Assembly (NCBI GenBank): GCA_023078685.1
Contig: JALGAS010000009.1
Span: 930,001 to 994,000 of the forward strand
Reading direction: 5' to 3'
Origin: Neopestalotiopsis rosae
Lineage: Eukaryota > Ascomycota > Sordariomycetes > Amphisphaeriales > Sporocadaceae
DNA: 64,000 nucleotides
The notes beneath the pieces are model-generated. The model was not told the origin of the DNA. It ran no database searches and saw only the letters and a program-made list of their open reading frames with translations. Below, piece after piece: positions 1-12,300 of this stretch (position 1 is its first letter; each line of letters opens with the position of its first letter). The translations under genes were made by a program, and so were the position numbers.

Positions 1-804
1 TTTTGGATTATGATGTAGGCACTGTACTATCGTCGCCGACGACCGAATTTCGATTGAATCGACCAGGACGTCGATTCGACGACGAAGGTATCCCTGAAAA
101 GTGTTTAATCGGCCGAGTTACTCACACGAATCGCTCCATATCGAAAAACGAAGATCAACAAGCGTCCCATTTATGGTCGTAGTTCGGGAATCCGATGATA
201 CTGTTATCATTGATGTGGTGGTTGCCCCGTCTCAGTACATGAGTTGCGATTGTGGCGACTTTGGCATTCCGTCAATCAGCGGCCCAGTGTCAGCTAAGGT
301 AGCACAAAGGACCCCAGGGTCCACCTTTGATGCCACGGAAAGAGGTGGTACGGATCTTCTCTTACAATGCGTGCAGCGTTGATGAATCTAGCAACAAACA
401 GTCCAGTCGTGTGGTCCCCACGTATGCTGCTTCGATACAGTCTGCCTCATAACGATATCTTCGATGAGAAGTTCCAATGCGTGTGAAATATGTTGTTCTT
501 CCTTTTTTTTTTCCCGGAGATATAAACTTCCTGAGGTCATCAACTAGAGAAAGTGGGAACAAAATAAGGCGTGCTGAGGTTTTCAAGCTTCGTCTTGCGT
601 GACAAATGGATGCGCTTCAATTACTTGCGCCAGGAATTGATGAATCTGAGTCACAATAGAACAAACTCATAGTAAGTGAAGTGGTTTGATCAGTTTGCTG
701 AGTATCTGTGCGAAGCTATGGACCTTATAGAAGATATGCGTAGGTTGGTGTTTTGGTCATGGAGCATGAAGCCCCAAAACTCAGCCGGGTGTCGATTAAC
801 ACTC
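1..804. other. Left-edge non-coding stretch
   Basis: I see no recognisable gene here. The open frames on both strands are short (93 codons or fewer), resemble no family I know and overlap each other antisense. The part next to 805 lies downstream of the minus-strand broken gene and may hold its 3' untranslated region. Confidence 0.5.
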
Positions 805-1767
805 CTACTGACCCGCACCTCTCACTCCATACCTAGAGTACGCATAATCCGAAACATGAAAATGAAGATTTTCAGAAATAGTCTCGTTGGTATGGTAGCA
901 GTACAGTATATCATCAGAATGATCAAAGTACTTCCACCCCGTGCACGCCAGCCTTTCGACACAGGCCTGGTGACACTCGAGGCTCGACGTGATGGGCAAC
1001 TCTCCAATGGGGTCGCCCAACACGCCACCGACCAGAGTCCAGTCCGTCGTGTCGACATAGGCGTTCTTGTCACACCTGACCAGGAAGCCGTCTGCGCACT
1101 GAGTCTTGTCGCGGAAGCAAAACTGTTCGCTGCCCGACGACGACGCAGTGCTCGTGGGCAAGGTGGTGAGGGTCCGCGTCGTGGCGTGCGACAAGGTCGG
1201 TGTGCTCGTCGGAGGGGAGCAGCCCTGGGCCGCGGCGGCGCGCAGCGCGATGGGCTCGCAGTCGTACCTCGCGTCAATGCCGTCTCCGAGCACCAAGCCC
1301 AGGTCGCGACAGTACGAGAAGATGTTGTAGTCTGGACTCCAGGGGTGTGCGCAGGTCAGGAGGTTGTTCGAGTCGAGCTTGCACACGACGGCAATGTGCT
1401 CGTCACTTTCCGGATCGAGCAGATCTCGTGCGTTGTCAAAATACAGCACGTCGTGGACCACGCGACCGTCGACGTCGGGTCTGCCATCCCAGTAAGTCGA
1501 GGCCACATACCCTTGCTGCCCGCTCGCCCCGTCACAGTCGACTAGTCTGCCAGTGGTGGCATCGAGGCCAAGCTTTGCTGCTTGTGAGCTCTGGCTCGTG
1601 AATACGGACTAGATACCATAGCCAAAATCTTCGAGAGTGAGGTACCCCACACTGGTACCATTTGTGTATGTGCCTTGGAGAGTGAAGCAGGCCGATAGTG
1701 AGGTGACCTGACCAGGCAAGCCTGCCGTCACTGTGGCCATTGCGGATGTGGTGATAACGGAGTACAT
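805..1767 (-). pseudogene. Broken Cys-rich, Apple/PAN-like secreted-type protein
   Basis: Reading from an ATG at 1767-1765 gives one frame of 321 codons to a stop at 805, interrupted by a single TAG at 1611-1609 about 52 codons in. Both sides of the stop read as the same protein. The N-terminal part has CFTLQGTYTNGTS and VGYLTLEDFGYG. The C-terminal part has a Ser/Thr-rich linker, then a cysteine-rich segment (QFCFRDKTQC, LECHQACVERLACTGWKYF, LYCYHTN) that looks like a fungal Apple/PAN-type domain. The part after the stop contains no ATG, so it could not start translation by itself. No clear signal peptide follows the ATG, and a GGGTATAAAG box lies about 70-80 bp upstream of it. An intron removing the stop would need a 42-nt intron with a weak GTGGGG donor. 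I take it as a recently broken gene; the family call is tentative. Confidence 0.5.
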
Positions 1768-3381
1768 TTGAAAGTGTCAAAGGTTGAACGGAAACGATTG
1801 TGAAAATGGACCTAAAATTATTGTATGGTTCCTGCCTCTGAGTTACTGTCAAGGCTTTATACCCGCCCATGCGGATGATCAAACTTGGATAATCATATCA
1901 TGAGAACTGCAATCATTTGCGGCTTAGACAAAACATGAAAATCTTCTGTCATTGACTCTTAAAATTGCAAATGTATACCAATCACATTTGATGAACGGAA
2001 TCAGGTGGGCTCGAAAAGACTTGGCACAAGTCTATCGCCACTTCAACCGCAATTGTACCAAAGGCCCTCTTGGCAATTTCGGCATTTCACTGGCCTCGCG
2101 AGTGGAAATCAATATATTGCTTTTTCAGTCTATTACAGCGCGGGGAGTTGGTCTAAATACCACAGTGTTCGAGGGCAGACTTTCATGGAATTTTACGTGG
2201 GGTTCCACAGGCTTCATATACTATAACCCATTGACTCTCTAATTCTACCAATTGTCGCGTCTTCTGTAACAAAACATGAACTAAAGAAGTAAGTGGGCGA
2301 ACTGTATAGCTCGATGTCTTGATCCCTTCTACCCATCTTGCGCATATAGCTTTAGAGCAATTACTTGCCATGCGGCAGGCTGGCATATTGCCAACCGATA
2401 AAACGTAGACTTGGACAATGAGAAAACAATTGCGTTTCGGGAAAATGTTCTTAGCGCTCAGAAATCAATCGGTTCAGTTCCTCCGAAACGGAAATGATGG
2501 GATGTCAAAGTCTAAGACAATCTAGGGTCAAGGCGGGAACCTTTCTACTGCGCGGCAGACTGTGCGATATGAGACGTAATACTCGTCAACTCTCAACCGT
2601 ATCTTCGCTTCGGAATCAATCGCACCTCATTTGTCAGTATTATCGAGAAACAAGTTGCATACACAAGAATCTTGTGTCTTTTGGCTGTGCAATGGCTATG
2701 GATGGCGGATAGTGGCTTGGGGAGTGCTCAAATTGTGCAAATGAAATGCCTTAACTGTCTCGCCTCATGCATTCCATCAGACTTCCCATTCCGTGAATGA
2801 ACTTTGTGCCAAGCTTAATAGCTGGTACCTCAGATTGAGAAGTCTTTTCGCATAAAAAGAGAATTTGAGTTTCGTTGGTGACTTAGTCGGGCTTGAGTTC
2901 CGGCTGCACGGATAACATCGACTAAGCGACCCTTTGCATCTTTTCTCCGAGCATATGACGTGATCTAATGGACAATGAGACAATACCATGGTTGACTGTC
3001 ATCAAATTATTCCGATCAACAAATCGTCACTTCCTTAATAGATGATCATTAAGCAGGATTCCCATTTGGCTTCCCCCACTATGCTCCCAGAGCCCCCCCC
3101 CCCCCCCCCCAACATCCCTCTCTTTCTTCTTTCTATAACGACGACTTTGGTTGCACGTACGAACCGATCCCCGAAGTTTTGTTATAGTCTATTCGGGGTT
3201 TATATGACCAGATCTACAATGGAAAATGCGAATATGCCCTGCAGCGCGCCACATCCTCATAACGCCTCTGCGATTTAGGTGTACCAAGACTAGCTTGGAG
3301 GTCCCAGTAGCAGTATGTGTCACACTGCATTGTATTCGTGCTATATACACGAAACATCATGACTTGATTCCATGATTCCGC
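1768..3381. other. Intergenic, with promoter of the broken gene and a C18 tract
   Basis: This stretch contains the upstream region of the minus-strand broken gene, including a TATA-like box near 1845-1860, and then the 3' side of the C2H2 gene. Open frames are short and unconvincing. An uninterrupted run of 18 C lies at 3093-3110. Confidence 0.5.
3093..3110. repeat. Homopolymer tract, 18 C
   Basis: Eighteen consecutive C bases lie in intergenic DNA about 270 bp beyond the stop of the C2H2 gene. Runs this long are unstable in replication and sequencing, so the exact length may be unreliable. Confidence 0.9.
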
Positions 3382-6012
3382 CTAATAGTCAACATCAGCA
3401 TGACCAAGCTCCATGGTAAAGATGTCCTTCAATTCCAAGGAAAAATCAAAATTGCCTATGCCTGACGCTTCGGTGCCGAAAGGCATGTTGGAGTCCCATT
3501 TGAGCTCCTCTTCAAATGATGTATCGATATTCGCAGCGAGATCTTGTAGCAATTCAGTATCCATTCCGGTTTCGGGCTTTGCTTCGCGCAGATCACCCAG
3601 TGATGCTGAATTCTCCAGTGGCTGGTTGGACCTCTTCTCGGGAGACGTTGCAGGTTGTTGCGGTCCAACATCTGCAGCTTGCGTCATGGAAATACTTTGG
3701 ACTATGTCATCCACAACTCTGGCCCCATTTTGTAGTTTCACGGCCGTGGCCAGTCTCTCAAAGCCCAAACTCGCATACCCAGAATCTGGGCTGTTGTTGC
3801 TTGGTCTTGTGCGTTCGTATCTCTGAAGTACCTCTGGAATAGCGTGCTGGAATAGCGTTTGGGCAAGAGAAAGGATGGCATCATGTTGTGGGAATAGACC
3901 TTCAGGCATGTAGGTATTGACGGTCCGTTCGATTATCTCAGGACCCTCGCGGCTCATGAAGCGCTGGAAAGACAGCAACTCAGAGGAAAGATTACCCTCC
4001 ACATATGGGGTGACGGGTCGTGGAGACCCCGGGAAAATGACCGAATAGATCGTGTACCATTGCTCCTCCTTTGATTGTCGTTTATCGGAGCGTTGTTCCA
4101 ACACCTTTTTTTGAGACGGCGTGATCCCCTCAATCTCGACTTTCGGCTTTTTGGTACATGTTCTCTCATCGACATGTCCGTAGAACTCATCAAGCTCGTG
4201 GAATACGTCTGAGCACGTAGGGCAACAGAAAGGCCTTTGATGCTTTCGATTGAGGTGTTGCTTGACTCTCGAGATGTCGTTCATTATGTACTTATAACAC
4301 GACTGATATGATAGAGGCTTCCACTTCGAAAAGGGGCAAGCATAAAGGGTGTTGGAAGATAGATCTTTCGGAAATGTCACTCTTTTTCGAGGGTGATCTT
4401 CATCTTCATCATCTCCGTCATCGTCGCCAGGGCGCTCGTCAGAATCATTGATATATTTCCTTTTCTTCGAATTAGTAGCTTCTTGGTTTTTCGGTGGTCG
4501 TATTTTGACACTATTGCTTGTTTCTGTTTGCGACTGCTCTCGAGGAGCAGACTGCTTCTGTCCTTCCTGATCCGCAGGGCCGTTTCCAACTGTTGAATAA
4601 ACACAGAAGAATGTCTCCAAGAGGTTCCGCACGATAACTTGCACCAAATAAGTCGGAATCTGTTCTTCGGCAATTGTGATGTCGCTGCCATTATCGTCAC
4701 TGGAGAGAGGAGACTCTAGATCGGTTGTGCTGCTGGAGACGCTTGAGTTGGAACGCGGAGATAGCGGCCATGGGGGGCTTGTTTTTTGCGATGCCTCGGA
4801 CGAGGCTCTGAACTCTGCTGGTTCACTTAGATCCCAGAGCCTGTTAGTGGTGTCTGTTTGCGGTTCGGCCTCTACCTTCTCACACGAACTTTGGCATGCC
4901 TTGTCAGACAAAGACAACACCGGACTATGGATGTTATTTAAACATCCTGAACGTGCTTTTGAAAGTGAGTCCTGGGAGAAGCGCGAACCATATTCAGACC
5001 CTGCCGAACTGATAACAGTTGCACGACTATTGTCCATTGGGACTTGTCCGGTGTATGTTTCGAGGCTGATTTCGATGGGACTTTGCGGCACCTCAGCCGG
5101 AATGGATTCCTTAATACATATCATCGCGACATCAGAAGATGCGTTCGCGCTGCCAGACCTGATCGAATCATTTCCGACATGAGACGGAGCCGTCGTGGTT
5201 GGAGGCAGTCCATCTGGGTTCGACTCCGCCATAGCATCGCTATTGGACAGGAATTGACTGGGAGGGCCATCACCAGGCTTTTCACCCGGAGCAGGGAGTT
5301 TTGTGCGTTGAGATGAAGGCATGGGTGTTCGGTCATTTGAAAACGTACTGGTGTCGAGCGCGAAGGGCTTGTCGACATCATAATGCCATTCAATCCAGGA
5401 TAGCGGTGGTTCAGACATGTCCCTATTTGCGCCAGATCCGCGATTAAATCCATCACCATCAAGTGCCTGGCAAGTATCGAAGCCCAAGCCGAGCGTCGCA
5501 TTCAGTGCGACTCCATCAGGTATGTCACTGTTGGGCTCAGACGAGGTGCTTCCGGTGCTCAAAGCAGGCGTGTTATCCAACGGGGTTGGAGCTCGGGAAA
5601 CGATCATAGTCGATATGGCGCCGCTGCCATCTTCTAATTCTTCCAGATATTGAGATACATATTGCGAGTCGATAGCGCCAAAATGCGACAGTCCTGCAGA
5701 TAGGGCTGACTGTACCGCGATATCGTTCTCTCCATGAGTCGCTGAGACATTCATGCCAGCGATGATTTGACAAAACTGTGGCAGAGCATTCATCGGGACT
5801 GTTGTCATTACGATAGCAGAGTCGTGCCTAGGTTGACTGTTGACCTTAATCCCGGGCGAACAGGCAGATGCCTCAAACGGATACTTCGTTGGATTCTCAA
5901 GTTCGAGTCCGGACACGGCCCCTGATCCCGGAACTTGGAGTCGGTACATCCCCTCGTCCCAAAGGCCATTCATGCCTGCCTGGTCAGTGAAATGATATCC
6001 ACACATGTCCAC
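3382..6012 (-). CDS. Fungal C2H2-type zinc-finger protein
   Basis: A single uninterrupted frame of 876 codons. Residues about 553-617 carry the fungal C2H2-like pair seen in many large uncharacterised filamentous-fungus proteins: YACPFSKW, a C-rich stretch ending in DISRVKQHLNRKH, then CCPTCSDVF and LDEFYGHVDERTC. Just before it lies a basic and acidic low-complexity block (KKRKY, then a run of D/E, then PRKRVTF) that could act as a nuclear localisation signal. The long N-terminal half is Ser/Pro-rich and looks disordered. The C-terminus is acidic and hydrophobic, suggestive of an activation region. The ATG chosen is the first in the open frame. A nuclear regulatory role is inferred from the finger; targets are unknown. 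The upstream 1.2 kb has no other gene and probably holds its promoter. Confidence 0.75.
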   Translation of the reverse strand: MDMCGYHFTDQAGMNGLWDEGMYRLQVPGSGAVSGLELENPTKYPFEASACSPGIKVNSQPRHDSAIVMTTVPMNALPQFCQIIAGMNVSATHGENDIAVQSALSAGLSHFGAIDSQYVSQYLEELEDGSGAISTMIVSRAPTPLDNTPALSTGSTSSEPNSDIPDGVALNATLGLGFDTCQALDGDGFNRGSGANRDMSEPPLSWIEWHYDVDKPFALDTSTFSNDRTPMPSSQRTKLPAPGEKPGDGPPSQFLSNSDAMAESNPDGLPPTTTAPSHVGNDSIRSGSANASSDVAMICIKESIPAEVPQSPIEISLETYTGQVPMDNSRATVISSAGSEYGSRFSQDSLSKARSGCLNNIHSPVLSLSDKACQSSCEKVEAEPQTDTTNRLWDLSEPAEFRASSEASQKTSPPWPLSPRSNSSVSSSTTDLESPLSSDDNGSDITIAEEQIPTYLVQVIVRNLLETFFCVYSTVGNGPADQEGQKQSAPREQSQTETSNSVKIRPPKNQEATNSKKRKYINDSDERPGDDDGDDEDEDHPRKRVTFPKDLSSNTLYACPFSKWKPLSYQSCYKYIMNDISRVKQHLNRKHQRPFCCPTCSDVFHELDEFYGHVDERTCTKKPKVEIEGITPSQKKVLEQRSDKRQSKEEQWYTIYSVIFPGSPRPVTPYVEGNLSSELLSFQRFMSREGPEIIERTVNTYMPEGLFPQHDAILSLAQTLFQHAIPEVLQRYERTRPSNNSPDSGYASLGFERLATAVKLQNGARVVDDIVQSISMTQAADVGPQQPATSPEKRSNQPLENSASLGDLREAKPETGMDTELLQDLAANIDTSFEEELKWDSNMPFGTEASGIGNFDFSLELKDIFTMELGHADVDY

Positions 6013-7187
6013 TCCTGACTTTGGATGCTGCTGGAAGTTTCAACCAAGAATGTGGAAGTTTGGCTGCGGTCGGGTTGGTCAAGGTTGGCCGAAGTGTAAG
6101 AGTCGGCGAGAATACATTTCCTGAGAAACATGTAGAAGAGGGCACTGGAGGCCCAGAACTGTGTAACCATCTGGCCGCACAAATGTGCGTTTGGTTGAAG
6201 AGGCGAGTCATGGCCCCTGTATACTTAGCCGGTAAATGATGCATGCCACCGATAAGCCGTGATGTCGTTATTGGTACTATTAAGGATGGTGTCACAGAGG
6301 GTGTAAAGTGAGGCTCGAACGTTATCCACGTATCATTCGAAATGATGAGATTTTGCAGCTGCCGGCACTTGAAATGAAACCTTTGCTTCCAGGCCACTGA
6401 CGTTGGGGTAGGTGGTCTGGCAATAATCCAGAAGAAAGCTTGAAATATTCTACACCAATGCTGCCTGATGTTGTGGGTGCATCGATATCTTATTGAATTG
6501 AACACAAACAATGGAGCTATATCTGAATTCAATCCATCAAACATCCACTCTTGTGAAGCGAGCGGTAAATAGGTGCTGATCCTGTGAGAATTGAAAGTTC
6601 ATTTTCTTCTACTGTAATTTTGGGAAAGGGCGCAAACGTGTCAGGCCGTTGTGCCTATTGGGTATAATAGTACTGGAGGTTGTGCCCCATAATTGTGCTT
6701 GGCATAGAATCAGATTCATGCCTTCATGGTATTTACCCAGATATTTATTCCAAATCCCCATTTTACTAGTAGGGCACTTTGAAGTACCAGCTGGCCGTCG
6801 CTTATTTACGTATGTGTCGGCTTTGGAATTTGGACCTGAGCTTACAGAGAAAAGTATAATTAACGTCTCTTACGGAGTTTCCATCATTTTATGCAACTTG
6901 AATTCGATAATACAAGACCTTTTACCGGAGAAGATCAAGACATTACCGTACCAAAACCTGGAGATACGTAATTGACAGGTGTGTCACTACAGGTTAAGGA
7001 TAGAGTCAGTAAAGCGAACGAACTTATTATTTCAATACGTAGTCCTGGATGTTGGTATTGCTGTTCTCATTGAGTACCGCCGGATGTGGGATTATATGCA
7101 TCATTCATTTCCTATCGTATCAACTATCTACTCATTCAATCGTTATTCGCCAGCAAACAAACGAGGGAAAAGACTTCGCTACACTCT
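6013..7187. other. Intergenic; promoter side of the C2H2 gene
   Basis: This lies between the start of the C2H2 gene and the stop of the Zn2Cys6 gene, both on the minus strand. The longest frame inside it (186 codons, minus, 5984-6544) overlaps the start of the C2H2 gene in another frame and shows no family resemblance, so I do not call it. Nothing else is supported. Confidence 0.5.
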
Positions 7188-9338
7188 TCAGGCCTCTCTA
7201 AACACTAGCCTCTTCATAATCGCAACTACAGCCTCAAAGCTCGAAGATTCCACCGCCCACTTTTCGAGCTTGTCAATGGCCGTCTTTTGCAATGTGCGCA
7301 TAGGCGGTACAAAGCGCCGCAGTTGCGGGCAGCTCTCCGCCAGCAGTAGCACGAGGAAACATGCCAGGCAGCTCTGCGACGCAGTCCAGAGGCACGAGGA
7401 TCGCTGATCGAGTTTCTCAATCGTATTGTACAAATAAGTGACGCTAGACTCGATGCAGACCTCGCATTTTTCTACCACGACTTGCGGTAAAAGGCCGTCG
7501 GCTGCCGGTGGTGGTGAGTGCGATGGCGGTACTGCGCGACCCGGTGACGTCTGCGCCGATGACAATGAAGTCCCCCGGGACTGCTGCGCTGCAGCGTACA
7601 AAACAAAAGGTCGGTGAATAATATGACGGGCAGCATAATACCGAATGCGCAATTTGCAGCCTCGCTCGTTGAGGATAGGTTCGATGCCACGAGGCGGGCG
7701 AATAACGTCGGGAATCGAAACGTACCACTCCTCAAGCTGTCGGTCCAGTTCTGAGCTGAGGGTGAGCAGTTTCTGTAGACTGAGTCCTTGCCTGCTGGCC
7801 GTCGGATCAAGCATGCCAGGGAAAAGGTTGTCTGTTTCTGGATTATATAGAGAGCTGTGAACGCGGTTTAGAAGTCTGCGGATCGCAATCTCTGCAAATA
7901 GGTGAATTGTTTCCTCGTGGTCGCTAGGATCCATGCTGTGAGGCAATGGCATTTTGTCGCCCAGCGGCTCTATACCGCTGCGTAAAACATCCAAATCTTC
8001 TGCTCTATTACTACATTGAGAAGGTCAGAATCTAGAATGCAGCCTCTTGTTCATAGTATGAGAACTCACCAATCTTCCTGGAAACACTGCCAGAATACAC
8101 GAAGTTCTGCCTCGTGATACTCCACATCGGTATCTTCACCACGGCGGCTATATGGATATAGTCAGATAATGCTACAACATGAAATAGAGTTTCATCTGGG
8201 ACTCACAGTTCTATAGTCTGTAAGAATCTCTGAGACGCCAAATATGACATCCTCCAACTGTGTAACGGCCGTCCTAAGTGCAGAAAGTAAGATCCCGCAA
8301 GCAATAGTCCTTGAACTACGGTGAGATCCGGTTTAAAATTCCAAGTGTAGTCGTGCAAAATCAGAGCAAGAGCTGGACGGAAGAACGCAAGCCCCAAAAC
8401 TCCGTCACTCGCATGTGGGTTCGCGGCCACGGGTGTTGTGACAGCTCCCAGCGCATACACCAAAAGACAAATAGCGGCCTCTGCGTCAGCGATCGGCTCC
8501 TTTTTCAAAAGCTTAGATTGCCACAGCTGAAAAGTGCTCGGGTTCAGCAGTGGCTGGCGCGAGTGCACATTGCGGAAATAGCTCTCGGAGAGTTTAGTCA
8601 CAATCGCCTGCCGTAGGGGAGGCCATGCTCTGCGGTCGACTTGGGAAGATCTGAGAGACTCGGGCCAGGGCTGATTTTCTTCAATTTTGTAGAAGTAGTC
8701 CCTTGTAAATTCTCCAAGATGTTCCCTTAGCTGAGGCATTGCCAAGATCGTCGTCGTCAGATTGGTGTGTCCTTTTGGTATTAAAAAGGTGGGTGTTTCG
8801 ACTTGCTCTTGCGGGAACGAAGGCATCTCATTGAACTCGGAGAACTTTGAGAATACTGGCGATGAGGACTGCGTATAGTCAAATGGAACGGCAGATGAGC
8901 TGGTTGGCGTTGAGCTGCTCGTCATTTGTCGCAGCTGTTGGCCCTGTTGTTCCAGAAGTGCCTCAATCCTAGCCAGGCGATCGGCCACAGCGGCCGGACT
9001 GGCGTCCTCGATCCTGTTCTCATATTAAATCATTGTGGTCCGAAAAATCGTGAGGGCGTTCACCAACCGGTCATATGGTAACTCTTTGTAGACGCAGTCT
9101 GCATTTGAATCTCGGCAAGTCGAGCACGGCTTTTGGCCGTCGCAACGTCTTTTCCTATGCCTTTATAATCATTAGTATGATCTCAAATGATCAAGTCGTG
9201 GGTGATGATAGGCATACCTGCAAAAGTCACAGGCCAGGAGTGCCCCTATTGGTGATAATGTCAGCTCTGCTTCAATGAAGTATTGCCACCATATGAGAAA
9301 GCAGCGGGTCCACTCTTACTCTTTCTTGTATAGTTCAT
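7188..9338 (-). CDS. Zn(II)2Cys6 fungal transcription factor, six exons
   Basis: Predicted exons on the minus strand: 9338-9320, 9266-9218, 9160-9064, 9018-8207, 8147-8070, 8010-7188. They total 1,878 nt, 625 residues, with all phases consistent. The zinc cluster is complete at residues 19-45 with spacing CX2CX6CX5CX2CX6C (ACDFCRHRKRRC, then DGQKPCSTC, then RDSNADC) and is split by an intron after the second Cys. A short coiled-coil-like linker follows (RLARIEALLEQQGQQL). Next is the fungal-specific transcription factor region typical of the family, with FWQCFQED near the exon 4/5 border and RYYAARHIIHRPFVLYAA later. It should act in the nucleus as a DNA-binding regulator; its pathway is unknown and no cluster genes flank it. 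The 19-nt first exon with the ATG is the least certain part: the zinc-finger exon itself has no in-frame ATG before an upstream stop. Confidence 0.75.
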
Positions 9339-12300
9339 ATTACGCCCGGCAATAACACCAAACTCCGCTCTTGTCAAGGCGTTATGTTTGCAGTTTACTG
9401 GGAATTTTCGCTTCGTTGTATTGATGTTGAATCTATGATTATTGCTCTTGGTTATGTTAGCAAAGGATATGTTCGAGAGCATGTTTATGAGTCAGATGAG
9501 ATATTTTTTGCCACGGGTTGGCGACTCGGGAAATTTATAATAATGAAGGGTCGTAGGCAACTGAACCATGATTGGATGATATCGCCCTGGTTACGAGCCG
9601 CTTCCTGATGCATCATGACGGTATACTCGGTGGTATGCAAAGCCACGACGATGACATGTAACATGACAAGAGCTGTGCCAAAAATGGGGACGCGGGTGAC
9701 TTGTGGCATGTCCTCTGAGTGGGAAGTAAGGTGAGCAAAGTGCGCGTACCTTGTGAGGTCCCAATGACCACCAATCATCTACACGTACAGGGGGTTGCAG
9801 TGTCTACCGTGGTATTCCATGGTCAGACGTCGAAACCGATATGGGAATGGTTATTCGTAATTTGTAATTCCGCAAATCCTCGATTCTCCCAAGGATCGAC
9901 CAAGCTTTTGAAGAAATATGTTCCCAAAGAGTGTAGCTGGTGGAGAGGAATGGAAATGCCGGATGCTTCTATAGTTGTGATGCAAGCGGACGGGTCCAAG
10001 TGCTCCACAGCCTTGAAGGGCATATTAACATGGGAAAGGGAAGGCGACATGAGAACAGAGTAGAAGTATAGAAGTATAATATGCAGGGACGGGCCGGCAT
10101 GGACTTCCATGAAGAGTTAGTCGCATTCGTAATCTAAGGTTTTGATCATAGTTCATCGGATAGGTAATGTATACACATGTGAGTAGGTAATCAATGTACT
10201 GTTCGTCGCTGCTTGTCAGCCGCGCAGGGGGGTATTGCTCAGGATTGGTAAACAGGATGGCTCGGAGCCGCAGCCGGACAGCTACCTAGCCATTCAGCTC
10301 AAGCCTGTCCTGACTGGCTAGCCGCCTGGAGCATCAAGGCTTGGGGGAGGCTCATGGCAGGTCGAGCTAATTCAGGGACATTTCAAGTCTGACATTTTAG
10401 CAGCCCCCCGGGTGCTTTGAATGCCGGCCGCGCCTCTGATCGAAATGGAGGAATCGATCACTTGAATCGATTTTCGATGATACGTGCCTTGAGTGCCTAG
10501 GGAATAAAGTGAGATAAAGCAGACTTTCAACGGTCGGATGAGTGGCAGCTTTCAAATTCTCGCTCTGGGCAAGCTTTCCCCCATGATGAAAAGAAAGTTG
10601 ATTGACTTCCATTAGTGCCGGGAAGGGGACTGCTTTGGTGCTGGTGTCGCTGCTCCATAGTGACTGTCCATTGCGCTTTTAGTTGTTAGTCTGTAGGTAA
10701 GCGTTGCCTAGAATGTGTATCGATGCCGCCCAAGACTTGTCAGTTCTCTTCTGTGGGGGGAAGCTACAGCACCCACGGCCCAAGCTTCCGGTCATACATA
10801 GGTAGCTGGTCGCTCGTCACACATGGCGAAATGATCAGGCTATCGTGCATTCTCACTTTTTCCGCATGTCAATTGGATGCGTTCTGTTTTTGCACTTTCC
10901 GCGCACGTCGCAATGTTGAATGTACTTGGCTGACTGCCATTTCGTCGACCTGGATAGCAAGTTCTCAGTACAGAAGTTCAATACGGTCAAGCCGATGCAC
11001 TTGTCTGATTTGATTTCTTGATCAGTGGGGGTTTGCTTGAACAATGTGGAATCCCGGATTTGTCGGCGTTACGGGACAATTCGCTTAAACAAGGTCGTGA
11101 ATACGTTTGCAGTGGTGGCTTGTGGTTACTGGATAGGGATTACGGTTATGAAATGCCGGGATCTGACGTCTTTCCCTGGTGTCTTTTGACCTGCATTTTC
11201 GCCCATGATATGTCTCTTTAGTGGAGCTGCCGAGGCGCACGGCTGACGGCTATCGGATTTGCTTGAAGCAATTAGGGAAGAAAAAAGCGAAATACTATGG
11301 TAGGATGGGTAAGTAAAACACTCCATGCCATGTATCTTGGAGCCACTTGTGCAGACCTTGTGCACGCTTTGGCAGCTGTCGAGTGGGCGGCCCCATTAGA
11401 TCGGTACTCGACCAGGGGTGTTTTATTTACACCTGCTACCATAGTACTATGTGGTTTTGGGTTCGTCATGGGTGACTTAGCTAAGAATTTTTGGTCATCT
11501 AGGTTGAAGTTGACCAGGCGAAAAGTTGTCACTGATGGGCCCCTGTAGACTGCCGTGGGAGTCTGAGCAGGGCCCCGTCTTCTGTATTTGGGGTCTGCAT
11601 GCCCACGTCAGGTCCCCTTAGCTTCGCGGCGCCTCGCGCTTATAGCTGAGCTTTTTAGTGCTAAACTTGGGGGCAGCTTCCGCCGCAATGGATGGCTGCG
11701 CGAAAAGAGGCCGGGCCGGTAGCTTCGCGACTCGGCCTTCAACATACTACCTGCAGCCTTTTGAGTTCCCCCGAACCAGCTTAGGGATCTTTGCTTGACG
11801 CTGTTTGACAGGCGCGACAGATCCCGCGGCCCTATGATCAGCCTGATACACCACCTATACTCGGGAGGAAGAAATATGATGCTTCATTTCGATTGCCGAT
11901 GAATTCGCAGACTACATGACTGCCCGTTTCTCTAGATAAGATGCATACACCTAGGTTGGATTCCTACGATTACTGAACTTCAAGTGCTCCCGATAGGGCT
12001 GGTAGCGTGACTCTGAACCTAGGTCTTCACGTACTAGCATTCAATTACAGTACCCACGCCTACCTAGGCAGGTACTTGCACGTAGTAACTCATATGTATA
12101 CCTTACTAACCAAAGAAAATACTATTACCTGCTTCGTCATTACCTTTTTCGTTAAATTGCTTTCTCGAGACTCGCATTTGTCGTTGCTGAACAATGATTC
12201 CATCATACACCTCAAATCCCGACCACACCCATACAAAACAAATAGAGAATATGCAGCTGGGGTAGCATTGAATGCAATGCCCACTTTTCTGGGAGGTCCT

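Noticed and set aside
1198..1601. Plus-strand frames over the broken secreted-type gene
   Set aside because: They are GC-rich antisense shadows; the minus strand has protein-like cysteine spacing.
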